This document shows positions 8,467 through 17,138 of a stretch of DNA of 54,814 bases, in pieces. Position 1 is the stretch's first letter; every line of letters begins with the position of its first letter. Below the pieces are notes generated by a model, which saw nothing but the letters and a program-made list of their open reading frames with translations, was not told the origin of the DNA and ran no database searches. The translations under genes and the position numbers were made by a program. Origin of the DNA: Actinomycetes bacterium (lineage in GTDB: Bacteria > Actinomycetota > Acidimicrobiia > Acidimicrobiales > Ilumatobacteraceae); NCBI GenBank assembly GCA_025358125.1, contig JANYKS010000008.1, positions 1 to 54,814 of the forward strand. Reading direction: 5' to 3'.

Positions 8467-8713
8467 CGTCGCGCTCCCACGGGTTCGTGACGGACTGATC
8501 GATCAGGTCACGATCGCGTTCCCAGTCCGGGTCGGGTCGGCCGGCGAACAGGTCAGCGATGTCGACCCATCTCTGCCATCGCCGCGGAGCCGCCGGCACC
8601 AACCGAGCGGCGAGACGTCCAGCGACCGTGATCTCGATCTCCTCTCCGTCCTCGACCCGTCGCACGAGGTCAGACGCGTCCTGGCGAAGTTCTCGGAGGC
8701 CTACGGTGGTCAT
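8450..8713 (-). CDS. vapB: VapB/Phd-YefM-type antitoxin
   Basis: An 87-residue antitoxin. The N-terminal half is a Phd/YefM-like DNA-binding fold (TTVGLRELRQDASDLVRRVE, then EEIEITVAGRLAARLVP). The C-terminal acidic tail (DPDWERDRDLIDQS) would wrap the toxin. ATG at 8713 is chosen because the -10-like TATCAT lies only a few bases upstream, suggesting a nearly leaderless message; a TTG start exists at 8731. The gene overlaps vapC. Confidence 0.82.
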   Translation of the reverse strand: MTTVGLRELRQDASDLVRRVEDGEEIEITVAGRLAARLVPAAPRRWQRWVDIADLFAGRPDPDWERDRDLIDQSVTNPWERDDEGDS

Positions 8714-8723
8714 CCCGACATGA

Positions 8724-8737
8724 TAGCACAAGTGCTA
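8724..8737. promoter_or_regulatory. Palindromic operator candidate of vapBC
   Basis: TAGCAC-AA-GTGCTA is a perfect 6-bp inverted repeat overlapping the likely -10 element (TATCAT on the minus strand). VapBC complexes typically bind such palindromes to repress their own promoter. Confidence 0.5.
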
Positions 8738-8835
8738 CGTTGTTGGTTGCGAACTGCTTCGTAAAGCCGGTTGCACGGGGTGGTAGGCCTTTTGGGTCTG
8801 TCCGAGCGGGAAGGCGATGTCGCAGATGAGGTCGT

Positions 8836-9012
8836 CAACTCCGATGGGTCGAGGTCCACTCGGTGCGGAGCATCCCGTAGATCATGGTGTCGAACCACTG
8901 CCCCTCGCGGCCACAAACCTGTCAGCGCTGGAATGCGCCTCGCTTGGCGACCTGCGCGTGCATGCCGTCGATCAGGGCTGACGCGACATCGGCTACCAGC
9001 AGTAGCATCCAA
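8836..9012 (-). pseudogene. Possible C-terminal remnant of a GNAT acetyltransferase
   Basis: The minus-strand frame reads HAQVAKRGAFQR, stop, QVCGREGQWFDTMIYGMLRT, EWTS, and stops at 8836. The pattern REGxWFDTxxYGxLRTEW is a familiar ending of GNAT-family N-acetyltransferases. A TGA interrupts it, and the N-terminal acetyl-CoA-binding part is not visible upstream, where the B12-binding protein is encoded on the other strand. Confidence 0.32.
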
Positions 9013-9014
9013 TC

Positions 9015-10676
9015 ATGCTGGTTGGCAAGGAACTGCTCGACGAGGGTCGCATCGCTGCCGCAGGCATCGTGCCCTGCCAGAGCTGGTTCTGCAGGGTCAA
9101 CGACGTGGCGAACGAGGTGGCGTACAAGCAACGCGCGAAGGCCCGCGGGCGCATCTCGTACCACGCGCACATCGGCCTCGCCGACTGGCCCTCTACCGAG
9201 CACGCCCTACGCGAGGTCCATGCTTCGCTCGCCGACCGCGGCTTCACGCTCGAACGTTACGGACTGTGCCTGTCTCGCGCGATGGGCATGCCCGCATACG
9301 CTCGCGAGGGTTTCCCCAAAGAGACCGGACCGATGATCGCCGACGACGAATGGGTCCGTCTCGGTGAAGCAGCGCCGGTGCAGCCGCACATGGGCGACAA
9401 CATGATCGGCGCGCCGAACGGCTTCGCCAACGCTCTTGCCGCCTTGTCCGCCGGGGCAACCACCATCGGCAACCTCAGCCAGTACTTCACCTACGAATGG
9501 CCCGGGGTCAACGATGTCGAACTCACCGAGGCGACGGTCCGCGCGCTCGGCGCGATGTCGGTTCTGCGCTATCGCGGTGCACTGATGCACTCGAATCTCG
9601 ACGATGGCGTGGCGATGCAGCTTCCCCACTACGGTGCCTACGTCGGCTGGGGCGCGCTCGAACTGCACGTCGCCGAAACACTCTGTGGCGTCCGCCTGGC
9701 CCATGCGTTCGGGGGCCTCGTGGACCAGCCGCTCCATCGTGCGGTGCTCGGGTTGTCGCTCGACAACATCCGCGGCGGCGACTCGGTCGGATCGATGGTT
9801 TATGGCAACACGGTCGACATGGTACGAGGCAACCCCGAGCACAATCGCGCTGTGCTGGCCACGTCGGTGTTGGTCGACGTCGCCACCCAACTACACCGGC
9901 CGACGGGTCACGCGATTGCCATCACGCCCCTCACCGAGGCCGAGCGGATCCCTAGCGCGGCCGAGATCGTCGAGGTGCATCTGCTCGCCCGCGAGATCGA
10001 ACACGAGGCGCGGCGTTCGGGTGACCTCTTCGACTGGGGCCGCCTCGATGCTCTCGCCGCAGACTGTGCTGGCTACGCGATCTCCTACCGTGACCGGGCG
10101 CTGCGTCTGTTCGCCGACGACGGTGTCGATCTCAACGATCCGGCCGCGCTGCTGCTCGCGATGCGCCGCGTCGGGCCGGCCAAGCTGTTCGACCGCGTCA
10201 ACCTCGCTGCGCCCACGCAGGTTGGCCGGCTCGAACCGTGGAAAGCGGGGCTGATGTCGGGCTTCGTCGAGCGAGTCGCACGGTCGCTGCCGCGCCTCGA
10301 TGGCCAGCGCGTGGTGCTCGCCGTGCTCGAGGTGCACGACGTGGTCCGCGACGCACTCGCACGGGCACTGCCCCGTTCGGGTTGTGAGGTCATCATCCTG
10401 CCCGCCGACTCCACGCCCGAGAGCATCGCCCGCGCCGCTTCGGACGAGGACGCCGACGCCGTCATCATGGGCGTCTACAACGGGGCTGCGCTCACCGTCG
10501 CCCGGCGCCTGCGCGACGCGCTCTCGCGCGAGCAATGGGACGGCACCGTCGTGTTCGGGGGGCTGCTCAATGAAGACGAGGGCGGCGACCTTCCCGTCGA
10601 CGCAACCGATCGCATCGAAGCGCTCGGCATCCATACCGTGATGGAGATCGAAGAACTCGGCGCACTGTTGGTATAG
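9015..10676 (+). CDS. Cobalamin-binding-domain protein, glutamate/methylaspartate mutase E-like
   Basis: A 553-residue protein. The N-terminal 420 residues look like a TIM-barrel of the B12 mutase type (HMGDNMIGAPNGFANALAAL, NVDMV-like loops, GGDSVGSMVYGNTVDM). The last 120 residues form a Rossmann-like B12-binding module (VVLAVLEVHDVVRDAL, then DAVIMGVYNGAAL, TVVFGG). The family's D-x-H-x-x-G signature reads E-x-H-x-x-V: the cobalt-ligand histidine is kept, but the first acid is changed and the glycine lost. Glutamate mutase normally has these domains on separate chains, so this would be a fused form. Substrate is unknown. ATG at 9015 has no clear ribosome binding site. Confidence 0.55.
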   Translation: MLVGKELLDEGRIAAAGIVPCQSWFCRVNDVANEVAYKQRAKARGRISYHAHIGLADWPSTEHALREVHASLADRGFTLERYGLCLSRAMGMPAYAREGFPKETGPMIADDEWVRLGEAAPVQPHMGDNMIGAPNGFANALAALSAGATTIGNLSQYFTYEWPGVNDVELTEATVRALGAMSVLRYRGALMHSNLDDGVAMQLPHYGAYVGWGALELHVAETLCGVRLAHAFGGLVDQPLHRAVLGLSLDNIRGGDSVGSMVYGNTVDMVRGNPEHNRAVLATSVLVDVATQLHRPTGHAIAITPLTEAERIPSAAEIVEVHLLAREIEHEARRSGDLFDWGRLDALAADCAGYAISYRDRALRLFADDGVDLNDPAALLLAMRRVGPAKLFDRVNLAAPTQVGRLEPWKAGLMSGFVERVARSLPRLDGQRVVLAVLEVHDVVRDALARALPRSGCEVIILPADSTPESIARAASDEDADAVIMGVYNGAALTVARRLRDALSREQWDGTVVFGGLLNEDEGGDLPVDATDRIEALGIHTVMEIEELGALLV

Positions 10677-10941
10677 CGCTCAGCCGAGCGCGTGCTGGGC
10701 GATCATGGTCTGGTCGTTGAGGTCATTTCGTCAGTGGGTTGCCGCAATCGGTGTCGTGGCCCGGCGTTGTTGGTACGCACCCGATGACGATGTCACAGTC
10801 GAGGTGATGGCCATGCTCGCTGACGCGCACGTCGACGGCCGGAGATGTAGGTGCGCCAGTCGACCGAGCACCGCTCCACGTCCTCGAATCTGCTCAAGGC
10901 GTAGAAGTCGAACTTCTCGTTGTAGCAGTGGTGACACTGGC
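10677..10941 (-). pseudogene. Cytochrome P450 N-terminal scrap inside an intergenic gap
   Basis: Between the B12 protein and the convergent amidohydrolase, minus-strand bases 10930-10835 read HCYNEKFDFYALSRFEDVER then CSVDWRTYISGR. The string FYALSRxxDVxxxxxDWxTYxSGR is a common early segment of actinobacterial P450s. Nothing on either side continues it. A small stem-loop, CGCTC-AGC-CGAGCG, at 10677-10690 follows the mutase-like gene and could help end transcription. Confidence 0.4.
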
Positions 10942-12147
10942 TCAGATGACACGGGTGTTGTCAACCTTCATGATGCGGGCGAGGTTGCCGCCCATGATCT
11001 TGGCGACGCTCTCGGTGTCGAGGCCGGTGAGGTCGTCGACGAAGGTGATCGGGTCGGACAGACCCTCAGGGTGCGGATAGTCCGAACCGAACAGGACATG
11101 GTCGACGCCGACGAGTTCGACGAGGCCTTTCGGGTTCTCCTCGTGGAACGGGTGAACATATATGTTCCGCTTGAACACCTCGACCGGGTTCTCAGCGAAG
11201 GCATCCGGGGCCATGTGATACGCGTACGCCATCGTGTCGAGCAGACCACGGACCCAACCGGAACCGTTCTCGACCAACGCGATCTTCAACTTCGGGAACC
11301 GCGAGCACATCCCATGACCGATGGCCGAAGCGACGGTGTCGATGATCGGTCGGCTGGTGTGGCCGACGATCGCGCCGAAGCCCGTCTGGCCGACGAACGG
11401 CTTCATCTCATCGGTGACGCCCTCCCAATCGTTCATGTACCGCTGGTAGCCGCTGTCACTCGCATGCATACCAACGACGATGTCGGTCGCCTCGACCCGC
11501 TCCCAGAACGGGTCGAACTCGGGGAGAGCGAACGAGCGCATGCCGTTGACGCCGGGCACCGGCGCCGGACGGATGAGGATGACCTTCGCCCCCCGCTCGA
11601 GCACCCACTCGAGTTCGGCGATCGCCCTGTCGAGGTTCGGCAGCGTAATCACCGGCGTCGGGAAGATGCGGTCCTCGAAATTGAATGTCCAGTGCTCGTA
11701 CATCCACCGGTTCAGCGCCGTAATGATGGCATGAATTGCGTCCGGGTCGTCACGCAGACGCTCCTCGACAAGACTCGCCAGTGTTGGCCACATCAGCGCC
11801 CGATCAATACCCTGCTCGTCCATCAACTCGATCCGCGGACCAGGCTCGCGAAACGCAGGCGGCGCAACCATCGCCTTGCCCAGGATCTCGCGACGCGACT
11901 TGCCTTCGGGGTTACCGCTCCTGAAGTACTCCTCCTGGGCCCCCGGCGCCGCCACCTTCGCAAAGGTGGGATTCGGGATGTACTCGCTCACACGACCCTT
12001 CACCGCGATCTTGGTGCGGCCTTCGACGTCGACGTAGTCGATGACCCCCTTGAACTTCGGATCGATGTGCTTGGTCATCGCTGCCGGAGTCTCATACATG
12101 TGGTTGTCGACATCGAACACCGGAAAATCGAGAGCTCTCGAAGGCAT
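10942..12147 (-). CDS. Amidohydrolase family 2 protein
   Basis: A 401-residue TIM-barrel metal hydrolase of the amidohydrolase-2 group (decarboxylases and hydrolases such as the ACMSD type). It opens with FPVFDVDNHMYETPAAMTKH, where D-x-D-N-H-M replaces the more usual D-x-H-x-H metal pair. Later motifs are VGMHASDS, HPFHEENP and HVLFGSDYPHPEGL, the last being the typical catalytic aspartate loop. The ATG at 12147 follows GGGGAAG by seven bases; the open frame extends further upstream without family character. No signal peptide. In actinobacteria such proteins often sit among aromatic or steroid degradation genes, but the substrate here is open. Confidence 0.8.
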   Translation of the reverse strand: MPSRALDFPVFDVDNHMYETPAAMTKHIDPKFKGVIDYVDVEGRTKIAVKGRVSEYIPNPTFAKVAAPGAQEEYFRSGNPEGKSRREILGKAMVAPPAFREPGPRIELMDEQGIDRALMWPTLASLVEERLRDDPDAIHAIITALNRWMYEHWTFNFEDRIFPTPVITLPNLDRAIAELEWVLERGAKVILIRPAPVPGVNGMRSFALPEFDPFWERVEATDIVVGMHASDSGYQRYMNDWEGVTDEMKPFVGQTGFGAIVGHTSRPIIDTVASAIGHGMCSRFPKLKIALVENGSGWVRGLLDTMAYAYHMAPDAFAENPVEVFKRNIYVHPFHEENPKGLVELVGVDHVLFGSDYPHPEGLSDPITFVDDLTGLDTESVAKIMGGNLARIMKVDNTRVI

Positions 12148-12412
12148 GGTGATACTTCCCCTTGTTGATCGGGTCATTCCCTGCGCCCAACTATACATGA
12201 CGTGGGTGTTAGACAACAGCGCTATTTCGCTCCGACAAGGCGCCCAGGGCGGTGGCCGACGAGAACAGCGTCCCGGTAACCCCCCGAGGATCAGGACGAA
12301 ACAGCACGGCACCACATGAGGACGGTCGTCGGGCCGCACTGTGGCGAGGCGCGCGGACACGCGCGCGCGACGCGTGCGCTCATCGTCGTGAGGTCCATGC
12401 CGGAAACGTCAA

Positions 12413-12943
12413 TCAGCGCGGCTGTCGCGGCGCCCAGAAGCTGTCGAGTGAGGCACAGGCCGGTTGCAGCGCGCTCCATGGCCCGGTCAGCGACAGGACC
12501 GCGACCGCGGCGGTCGGGAACGTGTCGATCGCGGCCCCGCCGGTTGGCGGAGCGGCGGCGAGAAGAACCACCAGGTCGCCAACCCCGGGGTTGTGTCCGA
12601 TCAGGAACACGGTGCTGACCTGATCGTCGAGGCGTCGCAATTCGATGACCAGCTGCTCGGCGCCCGCGCCGTACAGCAGTGAGTCCGACTCGACACGCGC
12701 CTTTCGACCGAGCGCCGCACGGATGCCGTCGAGCGTCTCGCGGGTCCGACGCGAGCTCGAGCACATGACGAGGTCGGGGCGCAGCTCGAGATTCTCGATG
12801 TGTTCGCGCAGCCGGGAGAGCACATTGCGGCCGCGTTTGGACAGCGGCCGGTCGTGGTCAGCGACCGACGGATCGTCCCAGCTCGACTTGGCATGACGGA
12901 TGACGACGATGTGCCTGCGCTCGGGATCACGTCGGCGGCTCAT
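12413..12943 (-). CDS. SixA-like phosphohistidine phosphatase (histidine phosphatase superfamily)
   Basis: A 176-residue enzyme. The catalytic start IVVIRHAKSSW places the active-site pair R16-H17 as in SixA (RHAK type rather than RHGE). DHDRPLSKRGR and the second motif LIGHNPGVGDL follow in order. SixA enzymes remove phosphate from histidine of phosphotransfer proteins; in actinobacteria, paralogues can act on other phosphates. ATG at 12943 has GGATGAG just upstream. The frame continues into a broken VOC gene upstream, with which it has no functional link. Confidence 0.8.
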   Translation of the reverse strand: MSRRRDPERRHIVVIRHAKSSWDDPSVADHDRPLSKRGRNVLSRLREHIENLELRPDLVMCSSSRRTRETLDGIRAALGRKARVESDSLLYGAGAEQLVIELRRLDDQVSTVFLIGHNPGVGDLVVLLAAAPPTGGAAIDTFPTAAVAVLSLTGPWSALQPACASLDSFWAPRQPR

Positions 12944-13084
12944 CGACTCATCCTGCACCCCGGCGGCGACGAGCGCCACCCGTGTACGCGAGCAGCAGTG
13001 TTCCGGGGCACGCGTTACACCCGGTCCAGAAAGAACGCATCGGCTGATCCCCGGCCGCGCACAGACTGCGCATCCGCATGGCGT

Positions 13085-13335
13085 TTCACGCTTCTCACTG
13101 AAGGCAGACGGACCATCGTGTTCAACGATCCACCTCGGATTGTGGGCGACGTCCCACGCGTGGCCATCCGGGTCGATGAACACGCCGGAGTAGCCGCCCC
13201 GGAACGTGGGCGCGCCGCGCCGACCGATCGTTGCTCCAGCGGCCTCGGCTTGTTCGAGTATTTGCGTCGACCCCGGCCGGAGATCTGACGTTGTGGGCAA
13301 GCGTGACACCGCCCCAGCCGGCGTGCGCGGACAAC
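13085..13335 (-). pseudogene. Frameshifted VOC (glyoxalase/bleomycin-resistance) family remnant
   Basis: Two frames carry pieces of one VOC domain. GWGGVTLAHNVRSPAGVD lies near 13320-13280. After a frame change, ILEQAEAAGATIGRRG, FRGGYSGVFIDPDGH, AWDVAHNPRW follows down to about 13110. The order GVTLAHNV ... GGYSGVFxDPDGHxWxVAxNP is the typical C-terminal half of VOC proteins. The original stop is lost and the N-terminal half is not found. Confidence 0.5.
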
Positions 13336-13988
13336 GGCTACAGCGCCCAGTCGATGACCCGCAGTACAGGATGATCGACCTCGACTTCGAATGACGAGCG
13401 GATACGACCGTCGAGCTCACAGAAAAAGCAGCGCATGACGACCCGCATCCTCACTGACCCCCGGACAAGTAGGCGCATACGGGCGTCCTCGAATCGGCGA
13501 GGCGGGAATCGGCAGAAGGGCCGAACCAGGGTGTTCGTCAGGATGCGCGCCGAAGGATTCTCGGGCGATATCGAGTGCTCGCATTGGTCGTCGTCGTCGC
13601 CCGTCCGGCATCGGCATCGACATCGAATCATTCCCGTGGTGGCCTGTCGGGCGCGAGCGTCTGTCAAGACGACGATGGTGGCACGGTGGTCACCAAATGA
13701 CTCTGCTCCACTCCGTTCTCCGGGTCCGGGTCCTCAGCGGATACCGGCGTCGTAGTCGACGGAATTGTCCGTCTCTGGCCGGCGGTCATCGTGGCGATCA
13801 CCGCCGCAGCCGTACCGAGAAGACCCTCTATGGATTGGGGAACAATCCTGAGCTCGCCCGTGGTCACGTCGGTGATGACCCCGGCGTCGGTTCGGGTAGT
13901 ACCACGAGCAACTTCGGTCCTCTCGAATCCTTTCGGGAGCACAAAACGGTTCGAGTGGGACGCGGCCAGTGCGAACGATCCAGGCCAG
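13336..13988. other. Gap without a confident gene
   Basis: About 650 bases. The minus strand has a 92-codon frame at 13942-13664 (from a GTG, with TDAGVITDVTTGELRIVPQ), which is protein-like but unrecognised. Other frames here are short and interrupted. This may be decayed coding sequence next to the VOC remnant. Confidence 0.3.
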
Positions 13989-14162
13989 TCAGGGCGGATG
14001 GTTTAGGCGCTTCGACTCGATCAGGTTGGTGATGATCCGGCAGGCGTCCTCGACCGAGTCGGTGACGACCGAACGGGGGTTCCGGGCGTCGGCCTCGTCG
14101 AAGGTGATCCGTACTCGAAGCTGCTGACGTTCGTACCACGCGCGGATGACGATGTTGATCAT
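13989..14162 (-). CDS. Small hypothetical protein, 57 residues
   Basis: From ATG at 14162 the frame gives MINIVIRAWYERQQLRVRIT, FDEADARNPRSVVTDSVEDA, CRIITNLIESKRL and stops at 13989. Composition and alternating strand/helix pattern look like a real small protein: two strands, then a helix with conserved-looking acids. The frame stays open upstream to about 14247 without a good start, so it could be the tail of something longer that lost its beginning. It is divergent to the eCIS regulator gene. I do not recognise a family. Confidence 0.35.
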   Translation of the reverse strand: MINIVIRAWYERQQLRVRITFDEADARNPRSVVTDSVEDACRIITNLIESKRLNHPP

Positions 14163-14255
14163 GTCGTGCGGGGGAGTGAGCGTCTCGATCCACTCAGGAT
14201 CGACCTGAGCCAGTTGTCGTAACGTCGTTCCAGCGTCATCGGAGAATCAATGAAT

Positions 14256-14309
14256 CGTTGGTATCAACGCTGATTGTTGACGATCTGTTGACGCGTAGGG
14301 TGTTACGTT
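14256..14309 (+). promoter_or_regulatory. eCIS regulator promoter with SARP-type direct repeats
   Basis: TGTTGAC occurs at 14275-14281 and again at 14286-14292, exactly 11 bases apart, which is one helical turn with a 4-base spacer. Direct heptamers with a 4-base spacer are the known layout of SARP operators, where the repeats stand in for the -35 region. A -10-like TACGTT lies at 14304-14309. Just upstream is a perfect palindrome, CGTTG-GTAT-CAACG, at 14256-14269. The same TTGACG period recurs before the structural genes. Confidence 0.5.
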
Positions 14310-14356
14310 GGCCTCTCGTAGTGAACACGGGGCCCAATTGATGGGAGGGTGTGGAG

Positions 14357-15223
14357 ATGGTGATCCACACACGACGCGGCGCGGTTCTCGACCGCAGTCG
14401 CAACGGTGCAGATGTTTTCCGGTTGGCTCACCGGTTGGTCCGTGTTGCGGCTCCGGCGGCCCCGCCGAGCCCGGTGGCTGTGCCGGCGACTCGGCTTCGC
14501 GTGCTCGGTGGTTTCGAGCTGCGCGTGGGCCAGCGGTTGCTGATCCCGCCGGTCTACGCGCAACGCCTGCTGGCGTTCCTGGCGGTGCGCGAGCGGCCGC
14601 AACTGCGCTCGACGGCGGCAGTGTCGCTGTGGCTCGACACCACCGATGCCAAGGCTGCGGCCAATTTGCGCACGGCGCTTTGGAAGATCCGTCAACTCGT
14701 CGACGACGTGGTTCAGGTCAACGGGAACTACATCGCCCTCGGCGACCACGTGTCGGTGGATCTGTCCGAGCTGACCTACCAGGCTCGACAACTCATCAAC
14801 CCGGGTGTGGCTTCGCTTCCTCCGACGATCGATGGAACGGCGAGCCCCGATGCGTTCTGCGGTGACCTGCTGCCGGATTGGGACGAGGAGTGGATTCACT
14901 TCGAGCGGGAGCGGCTGCGCCAAATGCGTTGTCATGCCTTGGAGGCACTGTGCCGCCGACTGACGCACTGCGATCGTCACGCCGAAGCGATCGACGCCGG
15001 CCAGGCGGCGGTCGCGGCCGAGCCGCTGCGCGAGAGCGCGCACGCCGCGTTGATCGCCGCTCATCTCGCGGAGGGCAACCTCAGCGAGGCTCGCCGCCAG
15101 TTAGCGCTCTACCGTGCATTGCTCGCGGATGCGCTGCAGTTGCAGCCGTCTGTCGAGCTGCAGCAGCTCGTCGATGTCGCCTGCAGTCCGGATTCGTCGA
15201 TCGGTCGCGCGTCGAGGCGTTGA
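14357..15223 (+). CDS. SARP-family transcriptional activator (BTAD domain) of the eCIS cluster
   Basis: A 288-residue protein. An OmpR-like winged helix (about residues 45-130; RLRVLGGFELRVGQRLL, AAANLRTALWKIRQLVDDVV) is followed by a bacterial transcriptional activation domain with TPR-like helices (LEALCRRLTHCDRHAEAIDA, ESAHAALIAAHLAEGNLSEA). This is the short SARP architecture, with no NB-ARC ATPase. SARPs bind direct heptamer repeats and recruit RNA polymerase. ATG at 14357 is preceded by GGAGG with eight bases between; an in-frame GTG two codons earlier is too close to that site. It is the first gene before the structural operon, 103 bases upstream, so it is probably the operon's activator. 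Confidence 0.82.
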   Translation: MVIHTRRGAVLDRSRNGADVFRLAHRLVRVAAPAAPPSPVAVPATRLRVLGGFELRVGQRLLIPPVYAQRLLAFLAVRERPQLRSTAAVSLWLDTTDAKAAANLRTALWKIRQLVDDVVQVNGNYIALGDHVSVDLSELTYQARQLINPGVASLPPTIDGTASPDAFCGDLLPDWDEEWIHFERERLRQMRCHALEALCRRLTHCDRHAEAIDAGQAAVAAEPLRESAHAALIAAHLAEGNLSEARRQLALYRALLADALQLQPSVELQQLVDVACSPDSSIGRASRR

Positions 15224-15237
15224 CGCACGATTGACGC
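15220..15237 (+). promoter_or_regulatory. Second SARP-type direct repeat, before the eCIS structural genes
   Basis: TTGACGC occurs at 15220-15226 and 15231-15237, again 11 bases apart. The site overlaps the stop codon of the SARP gene. Compared with the site upstream of the SARP gene, the two repeats plus flanks agree at 16 of 21 positions. A 14-bp palindrome (GCGCGACGTCGCGC) follows at 15241-15254. No clear -10 element is visible. Confidence 0.45.
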
Positions 15238-15326
15238 GAAGCGCGACGTCGCGCACAACGCGGTCAGCGCATGATGCCATCCATGCACACGCCAATCCGG
15301 TCGACCGCAGCCGGTGAGTACACGCG

Positions 15327-15935
15327 ATGATCACATCGCTGCGCGCCGCCAGCCGCACGATCGCCGACGTGCTCCAATCGAGACTCGAGGCCGATTCCCG
15401 CACCAAGACTCTGTTCGGAGTAGGCGGCACGATGCGCGTGTACCTCAACACTCCGACACAGATGACGGGTCAGCGGCGCGGCGTTTCCGTGTGGCTCTAC
15501 CGAATCGTGCGCGACGAAGCGACGCTCAATCGGCCGCCAGAGCGAATCAGTCCGAACCTGCTCCGGCCGGTGCCGCTGCCGGTTCGCCTCCATTACCTCA
15601 TCACTCCGATCACCGCGGCAACGACCGACGATGCCCTCGAGACCGAGCAGGTGATCCTCGGCAAGGTGCTGCAGTGCTTCCACAGCCGACCCCAACTTCA
15701 CGGCACCGATCTGTCCGATGATCTCGCGGGCACCGACGGGATGATCACGATGCGTTTCGAATCTCTGACGGTCGACGAGCTGTCGCGGATCTGGGATTCG
15801 CTCGAGGCCCCTTACTCCACATCGCTGACGTACGAGGCGACGGTCATCGATGTCGACATCGACGCGGAGCCCGAACTCGGTCCACCCGTTCGTGTACCGG
15901 TGGTCGACACCGGTATCAGAGTCGGAGCTCTGTGA
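15327..15935 (+). CDS. Pvc16-family (DUF4255) eCIS protein
   Basis: A 202-residue protein of the DUF4255/Pvc16 family, the usual partner that caps or ends the sheath-tube assembly in PVC- and Afp-like particles. Recognisable parts are an N-terminal helix with TIADVLQSRLEADS, the strand VSVWLYRIVRDE, PLPVRLHYLITPI, and EQVILGKVLQCFHSRP. Length fits the family (about 180-220). It is the first structural gene, and its stop lies three bases before the next start. GGTGAG is a weak ribosome binding site. Confidence 0.82.
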   Translation: MITSLRAASRTIADVLQSRLEADSRTKTLFGVGGTMRVYLNTPTQMTGQRRGVSVWLYRIVRDEATLNRPPERISPNLLRPVPLPVRLHYLITPITAATTDDALETEQVILGKVLQCFHSRPQLHGTDLSDDLAGTDGMITMRFESLTVDELSRIWDSLEAPYSTSLTYEATVIDVDIDAEPELGPPVRVPVVDTGIRVGAL

Positions 15936-15938
15936 CCC

Positions 15939-17114
15939 ATGGCTCGAACCGTGATCGACCTCGATGTCGATCCGCAGATCGTCGATCTCGACGACCGTCA
16001 GAGGCGCGGGGCGATCCGTCAGTCGCTCCTGCTGGTGCATCTCGTCGACGAGCTGTCCGGTCGACCGGTCTCGGCAAGGGTTCGAATCACGAGCTCGCTG
16101 GCCGGTCCATCGACGGGCGTGCTCCCGAAGGCCGGCCCGTTCGGTGTCTGCGGGCTGGTCGGTGAACCGGTGCGCGTCTTCCCCCGGCTCGACATGCAGC
16201 CGTACGACGTGGACGCCGTGTTCATCGCAGACGGCTTCGTCCCGCTCGCCGTGAAGCCGAGCCTGATCCCGCAGGGCAGCTTCCCCAACACGTTCGCCGG
16301 CGTGGAGTTGGGCACCGTGGCGTTGCGGCGCACGCCGGTGAGCCTCGTGGTCCGCACGACGAAACTCGATGCGCTCGACGTGTCTGCGCCCGTGCCGAAC
16401 GCGGTCGTCTCGGTCACCGGTATCTGGCGCACACTCGCCGGGCTGACAGGGGCCGCTGCGCCGCCCGATCTGATCGCTCTCGCACCGCAGGTCTCGGCCG
16501 TCCGCCCCGTTGGCGCGGTCGTCACGCGGGTGACGATGACCCAGGTACTCGAACCACCGCGCACGCTTGTCGGCGCAGTGTCTCCGGGAGAAAGCAGCGT
16601 AATGGTCAGCCGGACAGGCGGAATCGTCGTCGGTGACGTAATCGGCTTCGATCACGGTGTTGCCGAGCGCGCCGAGCACGTCGAGGTCACATCGATCAGC
16701 GGACCTTCGGACCCGGAATCGCCGGCCACACTCGGTATGCGCTTTGCCCTGCAGTACGGCCATGGGCGTGGTGCGAACGCAACCCGCATGACGGTGGCGG
16801 CACTCGGACCACCGACGGCCCTGCTGACAGACACCGCCCAGTCCGGTGACGTGACGTTGTTCGTCGACACCGTCGCACCGTTTGCCGCAGCTCAGTTCGT
16901 CAGTGTCAGCGGCGGCGGCGCGGCGATGGAGTATCGCACCGCTCGGCCATACGCAATCGCCACCGACGCTGCCGGATACGGGCGGTTCCCGCTCCTCGGC
17001 CGCGTCGCCGCGCTTGAGATTCGCGCCCAGGCAGGAGCCCTGACAGCCGGCCCACTGCGCTGCACACCCGACCGACGCGCCGCTGAGGCAGCGGTGCCAC
17101 TGACGATGAGTTGA
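15939..17114 (+). CDS. eCIS-associated beta-rich protein sharing modules with the giant sheath
   Basis: A 391-residue protein I cannot place in a named family. Residues 25-140 resemble an immunoglobulin-like or carboxypeptidase-regulatory-like fold (LLVHLVDELSGRPVSARVRI, DAVFIADGFVPLAV, then GVELGTVALRR). Two further beta-modules follow, at about residues 208-288 (GAVSPGESSVMVS ... GIVVGDVIGFDHG ... EHVEVTSISG) and 295-366 (AQSGDVTLFVD ... AQFVSVSGGG). The same module recurs about six times inside the sheath encoded next. It lies between the Pvc16 protein and the sheath, so an exterior or cap-proximal particle part is likely. Transport tags are absent, as usual for eCIS parts. Confidence 0.55.
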   Translation: MARTVIDLDVDPQIVDLDDRQRRGAIRQSLLLVHLVDELSGRPVSARVRITSSLAGPSTGVLPKAGPFGVCGLVGEPVRVFPRLDMQPYDVDAVFIADGFVPLAVKPSLIPQGSFPNTFAGVELGTVALRRTPVSLVVRTTKLDALDVSAPVPNAVVSVTGIWRTLAGLTGAAAPPDLIALAPQVSAVRPVGAVVTRVTMTQVLEPPRTLVGAVSPGESSVMVSRTGGIVVGDVIGFDHGVAERAEHVEVTSISGPSDPESPATLGMRFALQYGHGRGANATRMTVAALGPPTALLTDTAQSGDVTLFVDTVAPFAAAQFVSVSGGGAAMEYRTARPYAIATDAAGYGRFPLLGRVAALEIRAQAGALTAGPLRCTPDRRAAEAAVPLTMS

Positions 17115-17138
17115 CACGCATGACCGTGGGAGGAACCA

